DNA of 64,000 nt. Source: Ponticoccus alexandrii (GTDB taxonomy: Bacteria > Pseudomonadota > Alphaproteobacteria > Rhodobacterales > Rhodobacteraceae). The stretch spans positions 2,170,001 to 2,234,000 of the forward strand of contig NZ_CP047166.1 in NCBI RefSeq assembly GCF_016806125.1, read 5' to 3'. The notes beneath the pieces were generated by a model. That model made no database searches and had not been told where the DNA came from. It saw only the letters and a list, made by a program, of their open reading frames with translations. Within the stretch, counting starts at the first letter, position 1; each line of letters starts with the position of its first letter. The translations under genes and the position numbers were made by a program. This document shows positions 9,107 to 19,310 of this stretch, piece after piece.

Positions 9107-10429
9107 ATGCGACACAAGCGATCCGACTTCCCCGAAGGCTTCCTCTTCGGGGCCGCCACCTCCAGCTACCAGATCGAGGGCCAGTCCTTCGGCGGCGCCG
9201 GGCGCACCCACTGGGACGATTTCGCCGAAACGCCCGGCAACGTGGTGCGGGGCGAAACCGGCGCGCGGGCCTGCGATCACTACCACCGCTACGCCGAAGA
9301 TCTCGACCTCGTGGCGGCGGCGGGTCTCGATGCCTACCGCTTCTCGATCAACTGGGCGCGCGTCCTGCCCGAGGGGCGCGGGCCGGTGAATGCCGAAGGG
9401 CTCGATTTCTACGACCGGCTGATCGATGCCATGCTGGAGCGCGGGCTGAAGCCCTGCGCGACGCTCTACCACTGGGAAATGCCCTCTGCGCTGGCGGACC
9501 TCGGCGGCTGGCGCAATCGCGACGTGGCGCAGTGGTTCGGCGACTTCACCGAACTGGTGATGGGGCGGCTGGGCGACCGGATGTTCTCTGTCGCGCCCAT
9601 CAACGAGCCGTGGTGCGTGGCGTGGCTGTCGCACTTCGAGGGCCACCATGCCCCCGGCCTGCGCGACATCCGGGCGACGGCGCGGGCCATGCACCACGTC
9701 ATGCTGGCCCATGGCACCGCAATCCAGCGGATGCGGGCGCTGGGCATGGGCAACCTCGGCGGGGTCTTCAACCTCGAATGGGCCAGCCCCGCCGACGACA
9801 GCCCCGAGGCGCAACAGGCGGCGGCCCGCTACGACGCGATCTACAACCGCTGGTTCATGGGCGGCGCCTTCAAGGGCGCCTACCCCGCGCTGGCGCTGGA
9901 GGGGCTGGAGCCGCACATGCCCGCGGGATGGCAGGACGATTTCGGCACGATCACCGCGCCGCTCGACTGGTGCGGGATCAACTACTACACGCGCAAGGTC
10001 CTTGCCCCGGCACCGGGCCCATGGCCGCATGTCCAGCCCGTGGAAGGCCCGCTGCCCAAGACCTTCATGGACTGGGAGATCTACCCGGACGGCCTGCATG
10101 CCTTCCTGACCCGCACGGCGCGGGAATATACCGGCGACCTGCCGCTTTATGTGACCGAGAACGGCCTCGCCTCGCAGGACGAGTTGCACGGCGAGACCGT
10201 GGACGACCCGTGGCGCACGGAATTCCTCGACGCGCATCTCGACGCCTGCCGCCGGGCCATGGCCGAAGGTGTGCCGCTGAAGGGCTACATGATCTGGTCG
10301 CTTCTGGACAATTACGAGTGGGCGCTGGGGTACGAGAAGCGCTTTGGCCTCGTGCACGTCGATTTCGACACGCTTGAGCGCAAGCCGAAAACATCCTACC
10401 ACGCGCTTTCCAAGGCACTGAAAGGCTGA
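9107..10429 (+). CDS. Family GH1 beta-glucosidase
   Basis: Retaining GH1 glycosidase of 440 residues, cytoplasmic, cleaving beta-glucosides to glucose. The N-terminal FLFGAATSSYQIEG is diagnostic. The acid/base Glu is in APINEPW (about residue 164) and the nucleophile Glu in YVTENGLA (about 350). The C-terminal SLLDNYEWALGYEKRFGLVHVDF motif is complete. The start at 9107 follows GAGGAGAGAC; a TTG at 9095 overlaps the aglR stop and is less likely. Released glucose would be phosphorylated by the next gene, glucokinase. Confidence 0.93.
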   Translation: MRHKRSDFPEGFLFGAATSSYQIEGQSFGGAGRTHWDDFAETPGNVVRGETGARACDHYHRYAEDLDLVAAAGLDAYRFSINWARVLPEGRGPVNAEGLDFYDRLIDAMLERGLKPCATLYHWEMPSALADLGGWRNRDVAQWFGDFTELVMGRLGDRMFSVAPINEPWCVAWLSHFEGHHAPGLRDIRATARAMHHVMLAHGTAIQRMRALGMGNLGGVFNLEWASPADDSPEAQQAAARYDAIYNRWFMGGAFKGAYPALALEGLEPHMPAGWQDDFGTITAPLDWCGINYYTRKVLAPAPGPWPHVQPVEGPLPKTFMDWEIYPDGLHAFLTRTAREYTGDLPLYVTENGLASQDELHGETVDDPWRTEFLDAHLDACRRAMAEGVPLKGYMIWSLLDNYEWALGYEKRFGLVHVDFDTLERKPKTSYHALSKALKG

Positions 10430-10435
10430 GCCCCC

Positions 10436-11395
10436 ATGCGAGACGCGCTCTCTGTCGTGGCCGACATCGGCGGTACGAACACCCGCGTCGCGCTGGCCCG
10501 CGGAACTCAGGTGCTGACCGATACGATCCGCCGCTACCGCAACGCGGAACACGCAGGCATCGAGCTGGTGCTGGCGGATTTCCTGTCGCGCCACGACGCG
10601 CGGCCAGAGGCCGCCTGCGTCGACATGGCCGGGCCGGTGAAGGACGGGGTCGGCACCCTGACGAACATCGACTGGCGTGTCGACGCCGCGGTGCTGCAAC
10701 AGGCCACCGGCGCGGGCGCCGTGGCGGTGCTGAACGACCTTCAGGCGCAGGGCCACGCGGTGGCCCATATCGCGGGCGGCGACCTTGCGCCGGTGCTGCC
10801 CGGGCCGGTCGCGGCCCCCGGGGCGGCGCGGCTGGTGGTCAACGTGGGCACCGGGCTGAACGCGGTGCCGGTGTTCCAGCAGGCCGGGCTGACGCTGGTG
10901 CCCGCCGCCGAGGCCGGTCACGTCACACTTCAGGCGCTCGACGACGAAGAGATGCGGCTGCTGAAATGGATGCAGGCGCGACACGGCAACACCGGGCTGG
11001 AAGAGATCCTCTCCGGGCGCGGGCTGGAGCGGCTTCACGCATGGGCCTGCGAGGACGAGGGCGCGGGCACACCCCTCGAGGCCGCCGCGATCATGGCGGC
11101 CTACAAGGATGGCGACGCGCGGGCGGCCCGGGTGGTCCGGATCTTCGTGCGCTACCTCGCGCGCTACGCGGGCGACCTCGCGCTGATCACCCTGCCCTTC
11201 GGCGGCATCTACCTTGTGGGCGGCGTGGTGCGTCACCTCGGCCCGCACCTCTTGGACGCGGGCTTTGCCGAGGCCTTCGTGGACAAGGGCCGTTTCGCCG
11301 ATTTCATGGCGCAGTTCCCCGTACACCTCGTGACGGACGACTACGCGGGCCTGCGCGGTTGTGCAGGCTATATCGCCGAGCGGCTGCCGGGGTGA
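10436..11395 (+). CDS. glk: Glucokinase
   Basis: Glucokinase of the bacterial Glk family (319 residues), phosphorylating glucose released by AglA and the GH1 enzyme. The phosphate-binding motif VVADIGGTNTRVALA is at residues 7-21. A VNVGTGLNA motif and the VPAAEAGHVTLQ segment, characteristic of Glk rather than ROK kinases, follow. A second glycine motif GGIYLVGGVVRHL is near residue 255. It starts 6 nt after the beta-glucosidase stop, so it is in the same operon, linking hydrolysis to the Entner-Doudoroff route usual in this order. Confidence 0.92.
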   Translation: MRDALSVVADIGGTNTRVALARGTQVLTDTIRRYRNAEHAGIELVLADFLSRHDARPEAACVDMAGPVKDGVGTLTNIDWRVDAAVLQQATGAGAVAVLNDLQAQGHAVAHIAGGDLAPVLPGPVAAPGAARLVVNVGTGLNAVPVFQQAGLTLVPAAEAGHVTLQALDDEEMRLLKWMQARHGNTGLEEILSGRGLERLHAWACEDEGAGTPLEAAAIMAAYKDGDARAARVVRIFVRYLARYAGDLALITLPFGGIYLVGGVVRHLGPHLLDAGFAEAFVDKGRFADFMAQFPVHLVTDDYAGLRGCAGYIAERLPG

Positions 11396-11406
11396 AACCC
11401 GGTTTC

Positions 11407-11485
11407 GCCTGCCCTGCGGGCAGGCGACCGGCCGGGGAGGCTCTGCCTCCCCGAACCCCTCCGAGGTATTTTCGGACCAAAGAAG
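11407..11485 (-). repeat. Family A dispersed repeat, copy 2, with adjoining hairpin
   Basis: Read on the minus strand: CTTCTTTGGTC, AAAATACCTCGG, then GGGGAGGCAGAGCCTCCCC (11434-11485). Next to it, toward the glk stop, is a 7-bp hairpin GCCTGCC/GGCAGGC at 11407-11425, the same companion hairpin as in copy 1. It begins 12 nt after the glk stop. Confidence 0.75.
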
Positions 11486-11672
11486 CAGGGGACCGTCCGG
11501 GCCAGCGCTGCCGGGCGCCAGTTGTTGTCAGACGGGTTTTGGGTTGTTTTCCTTGGGGCATGGCACTGGGCGGGCCGGTATCAGCCGGGCGGCGCGTGTC
11601 GGGCCGGATTGCCCTCTTGAACCCGGGCCGCAAACCTGCGCCTTGTCCCCACGACGAGACCCCGGAGGCCCC

Positions 11673-12548
11673 ATGATCCTGCGTGCCATTTCCCTGATGA
11701 TCCTCGCCATGGCCCTGCTGGCCGGGTCGGACGTCTTCTTCAAGCTTTCGACGGCGCTGGCGCCCGCCGGTCAGGTCATGACCCTGGTGAGCCTTGGCGG
11801 AACCGCCGCCTTCGTCGCGCTGGCCCGCGCGATGGGCACCCCGGTCTTTGGCCGGGACGCCCTGCATCCGCTGGTCATGCTGCGCAACGCGCTGGAGATT
11901 TCCGCCGCCATCGGGCTGCTCTACGCGCTAAAATACGTGCCGCTGCCTGTCTTTGCCGCGATCATGCAGGGCGGGCCGCTGGTCGTGGTTCTGGGCGCCG
12001 CGATCTTTCTGAAGGAGCAGGTCGGCTGGCGGCGCTGGACCGCCGTCGGCGTCGGGATCGTCGGCATGCTGCTGGTGATCCGCCCCTTCGGGACCGGCTT
12101 CACCGGGCATGAGTTCTGGGCCATCCTCGGCGTCGTCAGCCTTGCCGCGCGCGATCTGGTGACGCGGCTTTCGCCGCCGCATATCCCCTCGCTTGCCATC
12201 TCGACATGGGGTTTCGCAGCGACGATCCCCGTGGGTCTCGTGATCTGGGGCATGGAGGGCCTGCCGCCGCAGCTGGACGCGCCGTCGCTCTGGGCTATCG
12301 CCGGGGCGATCCTCTTCACCACCACCGGTTACCTCGCCATCACCACCGCCATGCGGCTGGCGCCCGCCTCTGTCGTCTCGCCCTTCCGCTATGCGCGGCT
12401 GATCTTCACCACCGGGCTGGGTGTGCTGGTCTTCGGCGACCGGCCCGATGCCATGACGCTGCTGGGCGCCGCCATCATCCTCTGTGCCGGTCTCTACACC
12501 TTTCTGCGTGAGCGCCGCCTTGCGCGCGAGGGCGCGACCGGCGCCTGA
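11673..12548 (+). CDS. DMT/EamA-family membrane transporter
   Basis: Inner-membrane protein of 291 residues with about ten hydrophobic segments arranged as two EamA repeats, as in metabolite exporters of the drug/metabolite transporter superfamily. The first repeat ends near the LLVIRPF motif (about residue 130) and the second near LCAGLYTFLRERR. The ATG at 11673 follows GGAGGCCCC. The substrate cannot be read from sequence. It lies alone between glk and eno, separated from glk by about 280 nt that holds a family A repeat. Confidence 0.85.
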   Translation: MILRAISLMILAMALLAGSDVFFKLSTALAPAGQVMTLVSLGGTAAFVALARAMGTPVFGRDALHPLVMLRNALEISAAIGLLYALKYVPLPVFAAIMQGGPLVVVLGAAIFLKEQVGWRRWTAVGVGIVGMLLVIRPFGTGFTGHEFWAILGVVSLAARDLVTRLSPPHIPSLAISTWGFAATIPVGLVIWGMEGLPPQLDAPSLWAIAGAILFTTTGYLAITTAMRLAPASVVSPFRYARLIFTTGLGVLVFGDRPDAMTLLGAAIILCAGLYTFLRERRLAREGATGA

Positions 12549-12551
12549 GGC

Positions 12552-12565
12552 CGTTACCGCTAACA
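12552..12565. promoter_or_regulatory. CceR/PckR-like operator upstream of enolase
   Basis: CGTTACCGCTAACA contains the palindrome GTTACCGCTAAC and matches 13 of 14 positions of the TGTTANCGNTAACA-type site that I recall for the LacI-family central-carbon regulator CceR/PckR of alphaproteobacteria. It lies 10 nt upstream of the predicted eno -35. Confidence 0.6.
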
Positions 12566-12574
12566 CGGTAGCGT

Positions 12575-13909
<1,335 letters not shown>

Positions 13910-14262
13910 CGACAGACAAGGGCCGGCCCCCGTCGCAGGGCGCCGGTCCGCCCCATGCTCAATGCACGCCCCGATGCCTTGCCACCTTGGCCATGAGGCA
14001 GGGCAACGGTCGGAATGGACAGCCCGCGAAGACGGTCAGGCGTTGAAACGGGACTTGGTGCCGCTTCCGGCACGAAGAAGAAACCCTCGGCCACGTTCGA
14101 CGAACAAAACGGCGCCAAGATTACGCTCACGCCTCTAGAGCAGCCCCCGGCGCGGCCGCAGGCCAGGCATGGCCACATAGGCCGATCCCTATCCCACTGA
14201 CCGGACACAGAATCCGACGGGCACATAAACCCGCTGCCCCGCGCCCAGCCCGGCGCGCTCAG
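13910..14262. other. Intergenic region eno-ccmE
   Basis: 353 nt between convergent genes. It holds an imperfect 11-bp hairpin at 13920-13949, probably the eno terminator. The rest shows no convincing gene: short frames on both strands lack a ribosome binding site and have atypical composition. Confidence 0.6.
13920..13949 (+). terminator. Probable eno terminator hairpin
   Basis: GGGCCGGCCCC pairs with GGCGCCGGTCC at 9 of 11 positions around an 8-nt loop, 10 nt after the eno stop. No T tract follows. Confidence 0.45.
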
Positions 14263-14712
14263 TCAGCTTTCGGGTTCCTGATAGACCCCCTGCTCCTTCA
14301 GCGCGTCCACCACTTCCTTCGGCATGTAGGTCTCGTCATGCTTGGCCAGGATCTCCGAGGCCTGAAAGACCCCGTCGACATAGCGCCCGGTCCCCACCAT
14401 GCCCTGGTTCTCTTCGAAGAGATCCGGCAGCACGCCGGAAAAGACCACCGGCACCGTCGCCCCGCCATCGGTCACGCTGAAGCGGATCTCGCTGCCCGCG
14501 CCGCGCACAAGCGTGCCCTCTTCGACCAGCCCGCCGATGCGAAAGACCTCGCCGGGCTGCGGCGGCTCGGCCATGACCTGGCTGGGGGACCGGAAGAAGT
14601 TGATGCCGTCGCGCATGGCATAGCCAATCAGCCCGCTGGACACGATCAGCGCCACAGCCGCCAGTGCAATCACCTGCACGCGCCGCTTCTTCTTCAAGGA
14701 CATCAGGGCCAC
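14263..14712 (-). CDS. ccmE: Cytochrome c maturation haem chaperone CcmE
   Basis: Periplasmic haem chaperone of 149 residues, anchored by one N-terminal transmembrane segment (about 13-32). It carries haem covalently on His125 in the LAKHDETYMP motif, with Tyr129 beside it, and passes it to apocytochrome c. The predicted start is GTG at 14712, about 7 nt after GGGAG; an ATG nine bases downstream is possible but is poorly spaced. The other ccm genes are not nearby, a separation common in Rhodobacterales. Confidence 0.93.
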   Translation of the reverse strand: MALMSLKKKRRVQVIALAAVALIVSSGLIGYAMRDGINFFRSPSQVMAEPPQPGEVFRIGGLVEEGTLVRGAGSEIRFSVTDGGATVPVVFSGVLPDLFEENQGMVGTGRYVDGVFQASEILAKHDETYMPKEVVDALKEQGVYQEPES

Positions 14713-14798
14713 AGGTCATCTCCCTCTCCGGCACTCGGGCGCAATATAGTCCACGCGGCCCGATGTTGCGAGAGACCGCGCCTTTTGCCGCAGCCCCC

Positions 14799-14870
14799 TT
14801 CTCTTTGGTCTGAAAATACCGCGGGGTCCGGGGCAGCGCCCCGGCGGGGGTTTGGGGGCCTCAGCCCCCA
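14799..14870 (+). repeat. Family A dispersed repeat, copy 3
   Basis: TTCTCTTTGGTCTG, AAAATACCGCGGGG, a GGGGCAGCGCCCC hairpin, then TTGGGGGCCTCAGCCCCCAA. It sits between the argC stop and the ccmE start with the hairpin end toward argC. Confidence 0.7.
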
Positions 14871-14923
14871 AGAGGGGATGCGCGCCGAAAGCGCCCCGCC
14901 GGATCACCCCACCGCAATGCGGA

Positions 14924-15952
14924 TCAGGGAAAACAGGGCGCCAGCATCAGCCCGGCGGTCTCATCGACCCCCAGCATCAGGTTGGCGTTCTGCAACGCCT
15001 GCCCCGAGGATCCCTTGCACAGGTTGTCCAGCGCCGCGACGACGATCACCCGCCCCGGTCGCCGGTCCGCGACCACCCCGATATGCACGAAGTTGGACCC
15101 CCGGACGTGATGCGTCGACGGGGTCTCGCCCATCGGCAGCACCACGACGAAGGGCTCCTCGGCATAGGCCTGCTGAAGCGCCTCCAGCACCGCCTCCGCC
15201 TCGCCCCGGACATAGGCCGTGGCAAGGATGCCGCGGTTGAACGGCCCGAGGTGCGGGGTGAACTGGATTTCCACCGGGCGCCCCGCCAGCGCGCTGAACT
15301 CCTGATCGAACTCGCCCAGGTGCCGGTGCGTGCCGCCGACCGCATAGGCATTGGTGCCCTCGGACAGCTCTGCGTGCAGCAGGTTTTCTTTCAGCGACCG
15401 GCCCGCGCCGGATACCCCGCATTGCAGGTCGAGGATGATCTCGTCGAGGTCGATCAGGTCGCGCTCTATCAGCGGGCGCAGGATATACTGACCCGTCGCC
15501 GCATTGCAGCCGGTGCCCGCTACAAGCCGCGCCTCCGCAATGGCCTCGCGGTAAAACTCGGTCAGGCCATAGACCGCCTCTTCCTGCATCTCTGTGGCGC
15601 CATGCGCGTTGCCGTACCACTTGCGGTAATCCTCGGGGTCGCGCAGCCGGAAATCCGCCGAGAGGTCGACGATCTTCACCGTCTTCGGCAGCTTCGAGAT
15701 CACCTCCTGCGAGGTCTTGTGCGGCAGGGCGCAGAAACACAGGTCGATCGCGTCGAAGTCGATCTCTTCCCATGTCACGAGGTCCGGCAGGTCAAGGTGG
15801 CGCAGGTGCGGAAAGACCGCACCCAAACTCTGCCCGGCCTTCGAGTTCGCGGCCAGCGCCTTGATCTCGAAAGAGGGATGCGTGGCCAGAAGCCGGATAA
15901 GCTCTGCCCCGGTATAGCCCGAAGCGCCGATGATGGCGATGGAATGAGACAT
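14924..15952 (-). CDS. argC: N-acetyl-gamma-glutamyl-phosphate reductase
   Basis: ArgC (342 residues) reduces N-acetylglutamyl phosphate to the semialdehyde with NADPH in arginine biosynthesis. The Rossmann motif [14 protein letters not shown] is at residues 10-23, the catalytic Cys in AGTGCNAATG near residue 147, and the HxxE-type segment is represented by [13 protein letters not shown]. The ATG at 15952 follows AAGGGGACC and matches the family start. The open frame back to 16033 is dismissed because it runs through the leader region. A possible leader peptide with two CGA codons lies upstream (16037-16075). Confidence 0.95.
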   Translation of the reverse strand: MSHSIAIIGASGYTGAELIRLLATHPSFEIKALAANSKAGQSLGAVFPHLRHLDLPDLVTWEEIDFDAIDLCFCALPHKTSQEVISKLPKTVKIVDLSADFRLRDPEDYRKWYGNAHGATEMQEEAVYGLTEFYREAIAEARLVAGTGCNAATGQYILRPLIERDLIDLDEIILDLQCGVSGAGRSLKENLLHAELSEGTNAYAVGGTHRHLGEFDQEFSALAGRPVEIQFTPHLGPFNRGILATAYVRGEAEAVLEALQQAYAEEPFVVVLPMGETPSTHHVRGSNFVHIGVVADRRPGRVIVVAALDNLCKGSSGQALQNANLMLGVDETAGLMLAPCFP

Positions 15953-16036
15953 GTGGGTCCCCTTGGTCTGAGGCGCATCGCGCGCCGCGTCATGATGGAA
16001 GGCAAAGGAAGGGAGGCCGCCAAACGGCCCCAACGG

Positions 16037-16075
16037 TCACTGTCGTCGCAATACCTGGAACGGCGCTGGGGCCAT
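16037..16075 (-). CDS. Possible argC leader peptide
   Basis: ATG followed by 11 codons and TGA, encoding MAPAPFQVLRRQ. An ideal Shine-Dalgarno AAAGGAG lies 7 nt before the ATG. Codons 10 and 11 are CGA CGA, rare arginine codons for such a GC-rich genome, just before the stop. The stop is 84 nt before argC, and the gap can form at least two short GC stems. Paired arginine codons ahead of an arginine gene fit ribosome-mediated attenuation, although no such arginine leader is known to me in Proteobacteria. It could also be a chance frame. Confidence 0.4.
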   Translation of the reverse strand: MAPAPFQVLRRQ

Positions 16076-16095
16076 GAGAGGTCTCCTTTGGCAAA

Positions 16096-16124
16096 CAGAT
16101 AGCCGCCCCCTGCCCGGCAATCAA
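16096..16124 (-). promoter_or_regulatory. Predicted argC promoter
   Basis: On the minus strand TTGATT (16119-16124), a 17-nt spacer and TATCTG (16096-16101). Transcription would start near 16089, right at the AAAGGAG of the leader frame. Confidence 0.45.
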
Positions 16125-16319
16125 CGCCAAAGGCATGCGCGCCGCGTGCATCCCCCCGGGCGGCCAGGCCGTGCCGGGCCGCCGGGAGGCTGCCCCAACT
16201 CGCGGACAGTCGCGGGGCACGCGGGACACGGGGCACGGCGGGGGGCCGGAATGCCCGACTTGCCACCACCGCCACCAACCGCCACCCTGACGGCACATGC
16301 CCCCGTAGAAGGACGCCCC

Positions 16320-17090
16320 ATGGCCCATGTCGCACAGGATCACCCGGTCTCTTTCCTGCGCCTGTTCTGGCGCATGGGCGGATGGCTGGCGCTGATATTC
16401 GGGTCCGTCCTGCTGCTGCTGACCCTTGTCAGCCACCTTACCCTTGGCCTCGCGCAACGCTTCGATATGGAAGGGATCGAGACCCGCGCCCGGGTGATCG
16501 ACCGCTATTACACCGAAAGTACCGACAGCGACGGCGACAAGACCATCACTTACTACCTCGAGATCGACTTCGAGACCGATGGCGGTCGCCCGATGCGCCT
16601 GAAACCCTCGGTCGGCAGCGGGCTCTACAACCGCACCCGGATCGGCGACGACATCCCGGTCTGGTACCTGCAATCCGATCCCTCGCGGATCGAGACCCGG
16701 CGCGGCCAGAACCGCAGCGCCGCCACCGTGACGCAGGTCATCGGCGCGGTCTTCGGGCTGCTCATGCTGGGGGCGCTCTGGTTCCCCGGCAGCAAGGCGG
16801 TCGCCGCGTTGCGCGCCCGGCGCTACGGGCGCCGCGACAGGGCCGAGGTGACCGGGCTGAAAAAGACCGGCTGGACCGTCAACGGAGAACACCGCTACCG
16901 TCTGCAATGGCGCGACAGCGCGGGCCGGAGCGGCGAGAGCCTCGCCTATAGGCGCGACCAACTGACACCCTACCGCACCGGCAGCACGGTGCCGGTCTAC
17001 CACGGCCTCCGGCGGACCTGGTGGGAGGGCGATGTCGGCCCCTCGCGCCACACCCGAGACGCAGAGGGCTACCCGGTAAACGGCGGCTGA
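16320..17090 (+). CDS. DUF3592-like membrane protein
   Basis: Protein of 256 residues with a transmembrane segment near the N-terminus (about 17-42), a beta-rich domain (ARVIDRYYTESTDSDGDKT onward, through DDIPVWYLQSDPSRIE), a second hydrophobic segment near residue 140-160, and a second copy of the same kind of beta domain at the C-terminus (GEHRYRLQWRD to STVPVYH). This arrangement fits DUF3592 proteins, whose function is unknown. The start follows AGAAGGACG. It is a single gene, divergent from argC. Confidence 0.7.
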   Translation: MAHVAQDHPVSFLRLFWRMGGWLALIFGSVLLLLTLVSHLTLGLAQRFDMEGIETRARVIDRYYTESTDSDGDKTITYYLEIDFETDGGRPMRLKPSVGSGLYNRTRIGDDIPVWYLQSDPSRIETRRGQNRSAATVTQVIGAVFGLLMLGALWFPGSKAVAALRARRYGRRDRAEVTGLKKTGWTVNGEHRYRLQWRDSAGRSGESLAYRRDQLTPYRTGSTVPVYHGLRRTWWEGDVGPSRHTRDAEGYPVNGG

Positions 17091-17356
17091 CCCGGCACCC
17101 GGATGCTCCCCCGGCGGAGCCGCTCAATCGTGCGGGCGGTCAGGTCACGCCCGTCCGCAACGGAAAACCCGGCTGCCACAGGAACGGCTCCAGCCAGAGC
17201 GCGGCCCCGTACCGGCGTGTCTGCCGGACCCCGGTCGGCGCCCCCCGCGACGCGGAAGGCACCCGATCATGACCGGCACAAACCAAGGCGCTTCGGCCTC
17301 GCGCAGGCGAGGCAGCGCGGCGCCTGCCGCCTCGGGCAACCACCAAGCGGAACCGC

Positions 17357-18169
17357 TCAGGCCTTGGTGAAGACGATCTGCCGCTTCAGGAACTGGGTGG
17401 CGTTGCGCGACACCCGGGCCGGGTCGCCGGTGGTGAGGAAACCGCTTTCCGTCCCCGGGCCGATCATCGAGGGATGGCGCGTCAGGTAGTCTGCCAGCGA
17501 GGCCGCCACCAGATTGGCCTGCGAATAGACCGAGACCTCGGGCCCCAGCGCATCCTGAAAGATCTCGTCCATCAGCGGGTAATGGGTGCAGCCGAGGATC
17601 GCCGCTTCGGGGTGCGGCAGCTTGCGTTTCAGCGCGTCGACGTGGCTGCGCACCAGCGCCTCGGCAAGGATCATGTCACCCTCTTCGATGGCATCGACCA
17701 GCCCGCCGCAGGCCTGCGCCTCGACGTCGACGCCGATGGCGCGGAAGGCCAGTTCGCGCTGGAAGGCGCGGCTGCTGACGGTTGCGGGCGTGGCAAACAG
17801 GGCAACATGTTTCACCGCCACCTCGCGCGGCGGCGAGTTGTCGCCCCACTGACGCTCTGTCAGGGCCTCGATCAGCGGCACGAAGACGCCCAGCACCCGC
17901 TTGTCGCGCGGCACCCAGGATTCCTGCATCCGGCGCAGCGCCGCGGCGCTTGCGGTGTTGCAGGCGAGAATCACCAGATCGCAGCCCGCCGCCCAGAGCC
18001 GTTCCACCGCCGCCGTGGTCAGGCGGTAAATGTCATCCGCATCGCGCACCCCGTAAGGCGCGTGCCTGTTGTCGCCAAAGTAGACGAAGGGCACGTCGGG
18101 CAGACGCTTCGACACCGCGTCCAGCACCGTCAGTCCCCCCAGCCCGGAATCGAAAATCCCTACTGCCAT
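17357..18169 (-). CDS. murI: Glutamate racemase
   Basis: MurI (270 residues) makes D-glutamate for peptidoglycan. The N-terminal [13 protein letters not shown], the first catalytic Cys in ACNTAS and the second in GCTHYPL are present, as is the [10 protein letters not shown] motif. The start follows GAGAGGCAAG. It is the upstream member of a minus-strand pair only by position: the acyltransferase gene lies 101 nt upstream of it. Confidence 0.95.
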   Translation of the reverse strand: MAVGIFDSGLGGLTVLDAVSKRLPDVPFVYFGDNRHAPYGVRDADDIYRLTTAAVERLWAAGCDLVILACNTASAAALRRMQESWVPRDKRVLGVFVPLIEALTERQWGDNSPPREVAVKHVALFATPATVSSRAFQRELAFRAIGVDVEAQACGGLVDAIEEGDMILAEALVRSHVDALKRKLPHPEAAILGCTHYPLMDEIFQDALGPEVSVYSQANLVAASLADYLTRHPSMIGPGTESGFLTTGDPARVSRNATQFLKRQIVFTKA

Positions 18170-18270
18170 CTTGCCTCTCCCGGCGCGCTCGTTCGTCCCG
18201 ATCAGGGCCGGAACCGGATCGCCACCGCAACGGCCCGATCCGCTATCTCCCGCCGTGCAATCGACCTGCT

Positions 18271-19155
18271 CTAATGCCGCGCCTTGTGTTTTGCCTCGAA
18301 CTCGAAGCCGTAATCGTAGGACGTCAGCGGCACCGGGGAAAGCTCATAAGTGGCGCGGCGCAGGAAATCCATCAGCGCGCGGGGATCGCCGGCGCGCGCC
18401 GCGATCTGGTCGGGCGCGATGGGGGCACCGATGGCCACGCGCACCGGCGTGTCGACGCGCTTGCGAAACTCCTTGATCAGCAACCCCATGCGAAGCGTCA
18501 CATGCAGGTGGCTGGCCAGCTGGAACAGTCGCGAGGTGTGGCCGTCGAAGTAGATCGGCACCACCGTCGCGTTCGACCGGGCGATCATCTTGGCGGTGAA
18601 GGTGCGCCAACCCGGGTCCATGGGGCGACCGAAGGGCCGCTCTGCCGTGGCCACGGTGCCGCCCGGGAAGACACCGATGCAGCCGCCCTCCGTGAGGTAG
18701 CGCAGCGCCGCCTTGCGGGTGGCGAGGTTTTCCTGCACCGCCGCCTTTGTCTCGGAGAAGTTGATCGGCAGGACGATGCGGTCCAGCTCCTCGGCCTTGC
18801 GGAAGACGTGGTTGGCGAGGATGCGGAAATCGCCCCGCACGACCGACAGGATGTGCCCCAGCATCAACCCGTCGAGGATGCCGTAGGGATGATTGGCGAT
18901 CACCACCAGCGGCCCCTCTGCGGGCAGGTTGTTCAGCGCGCCCCCCGTGACCTCCAGCGCCAGCCCGTAGCGTTCGACCATGACCTCCCAGAAGTCGCGG
19001 CCGCGCTCGACCTCTGCCTCGTAGCCCTCGGCGCGGCGGATCAGGCCCAGACGCCCGGTGGCGTTCTCCATCAGGCGGATCATCGCCCGCCCGCCGCGCG
19101 TGCTGGCCGAGTAGGAATAAGAAATGTCTCGCGCGATCTGACGCCGGTTCGGCAT
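18271..19155 (-). CDS. Lysophospholipid-type acyltransferase
   Basis: Protein of 294 residues of the 1-acylglycerol/ornithine-lipid acyltransferase superfamily. The catalytic His/Asp motif is NHPYGILDG (about residue 88), one residue longer than the usual HX4D. The second motif is [10 protein letters not shown], where many relatives have EGT, and a third substrate motif is [10 protein letters not shown]. It probably acylates a lipid precursor at the inner membrane; OlsB/hemolysin-like branches are the nearest idea. The ATG at 19155 is taken from the [10 protein letters not shown] start; longer frames upstream run through a repeat and antisense to the neighbour. Confidence 0.8.
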   Translation of the reverse strand: MPNRRQIARDISYSYSASTRGGRAMIRLMENATGRLGLIRRAEGYEAEVERGRDFWEVMVERYGLALEVTGGALNNLPAEGPLVVIANHPYGILDGLMLGHILSVVRGDFRILANHVFRKAEELDRIVLPINFSETKAAVQENLATRKAALRYLTEGGCIGVFPGGTVATAERPFGRPMDPGWRTFTAKMIARSNATVVPIYFDGHTSRLFQLASHLHVTLRMGLLIKEFRKRVDTPVRVAIGAPIAPDQIAARAGDPRALMDFLRRATYELSPVPLTSYDYGFEFEAKHKARH

Positions 19156-19260
19156 CGGCAGGGCCTCTTGCTGGTCTGATGGCGGCTGAATAGCGCCATC
19201 CTGTCGTTCTGGCGAGACCATGCAACAGACCCGTAAAGGTTTTGCGTCGCGGTAGCGGAG

Positions 19261-19305
19261 AAGCGGCTTCGAAGCCGCTTCCCGAAAGGCCCTTCGAAGG
19301 GCCTT
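19261..19305. repeat. Family B palindrome array 1
   Basis: Two perfect 20-bp palindromes, AAGCGGCTTCGAAGCCGCTT (19261-19280) and AAGGCCCTTCGAAGGGCCTT (19286-19305), start-to-start 25 bp. They lie between the oxidoreductase stop and the acyltransferase, both on the minus strand. Confidence 0.85.
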
Positions 19306-19310
19306 CCCGC

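Larger units (their letters stand above)
15953..16319. other. Divergent region argC / DUF3592-like gene
   Basis: 367 nt. On the minus side it carries a promoter, a 12-codon open frame with an ideal ribosome binding site, and two potential hairpins (GGCCG/CGGCC around 16010-16030 and GGCGC/GCGCC around 15975-15990) before argC. Nothing clear is seen for the plus-strand gene apart from its ribosome binding site. Confidence 0.6.

Noticed and set aside
8915-11326. 803-codon minus-strand frame opposite the beta-glucosidase and glucokinase
   Set aside because: Shadow of recognised genes; contains no domain, and the composition is typical of antisense GC-rich DNA.
17091-17356. Several short frames on both strands between the DUF3592-like gene and murI
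   Set aside because: None has a ribosome binding site or recognisable motif, and the gap is only 266 nt between convergent genes.
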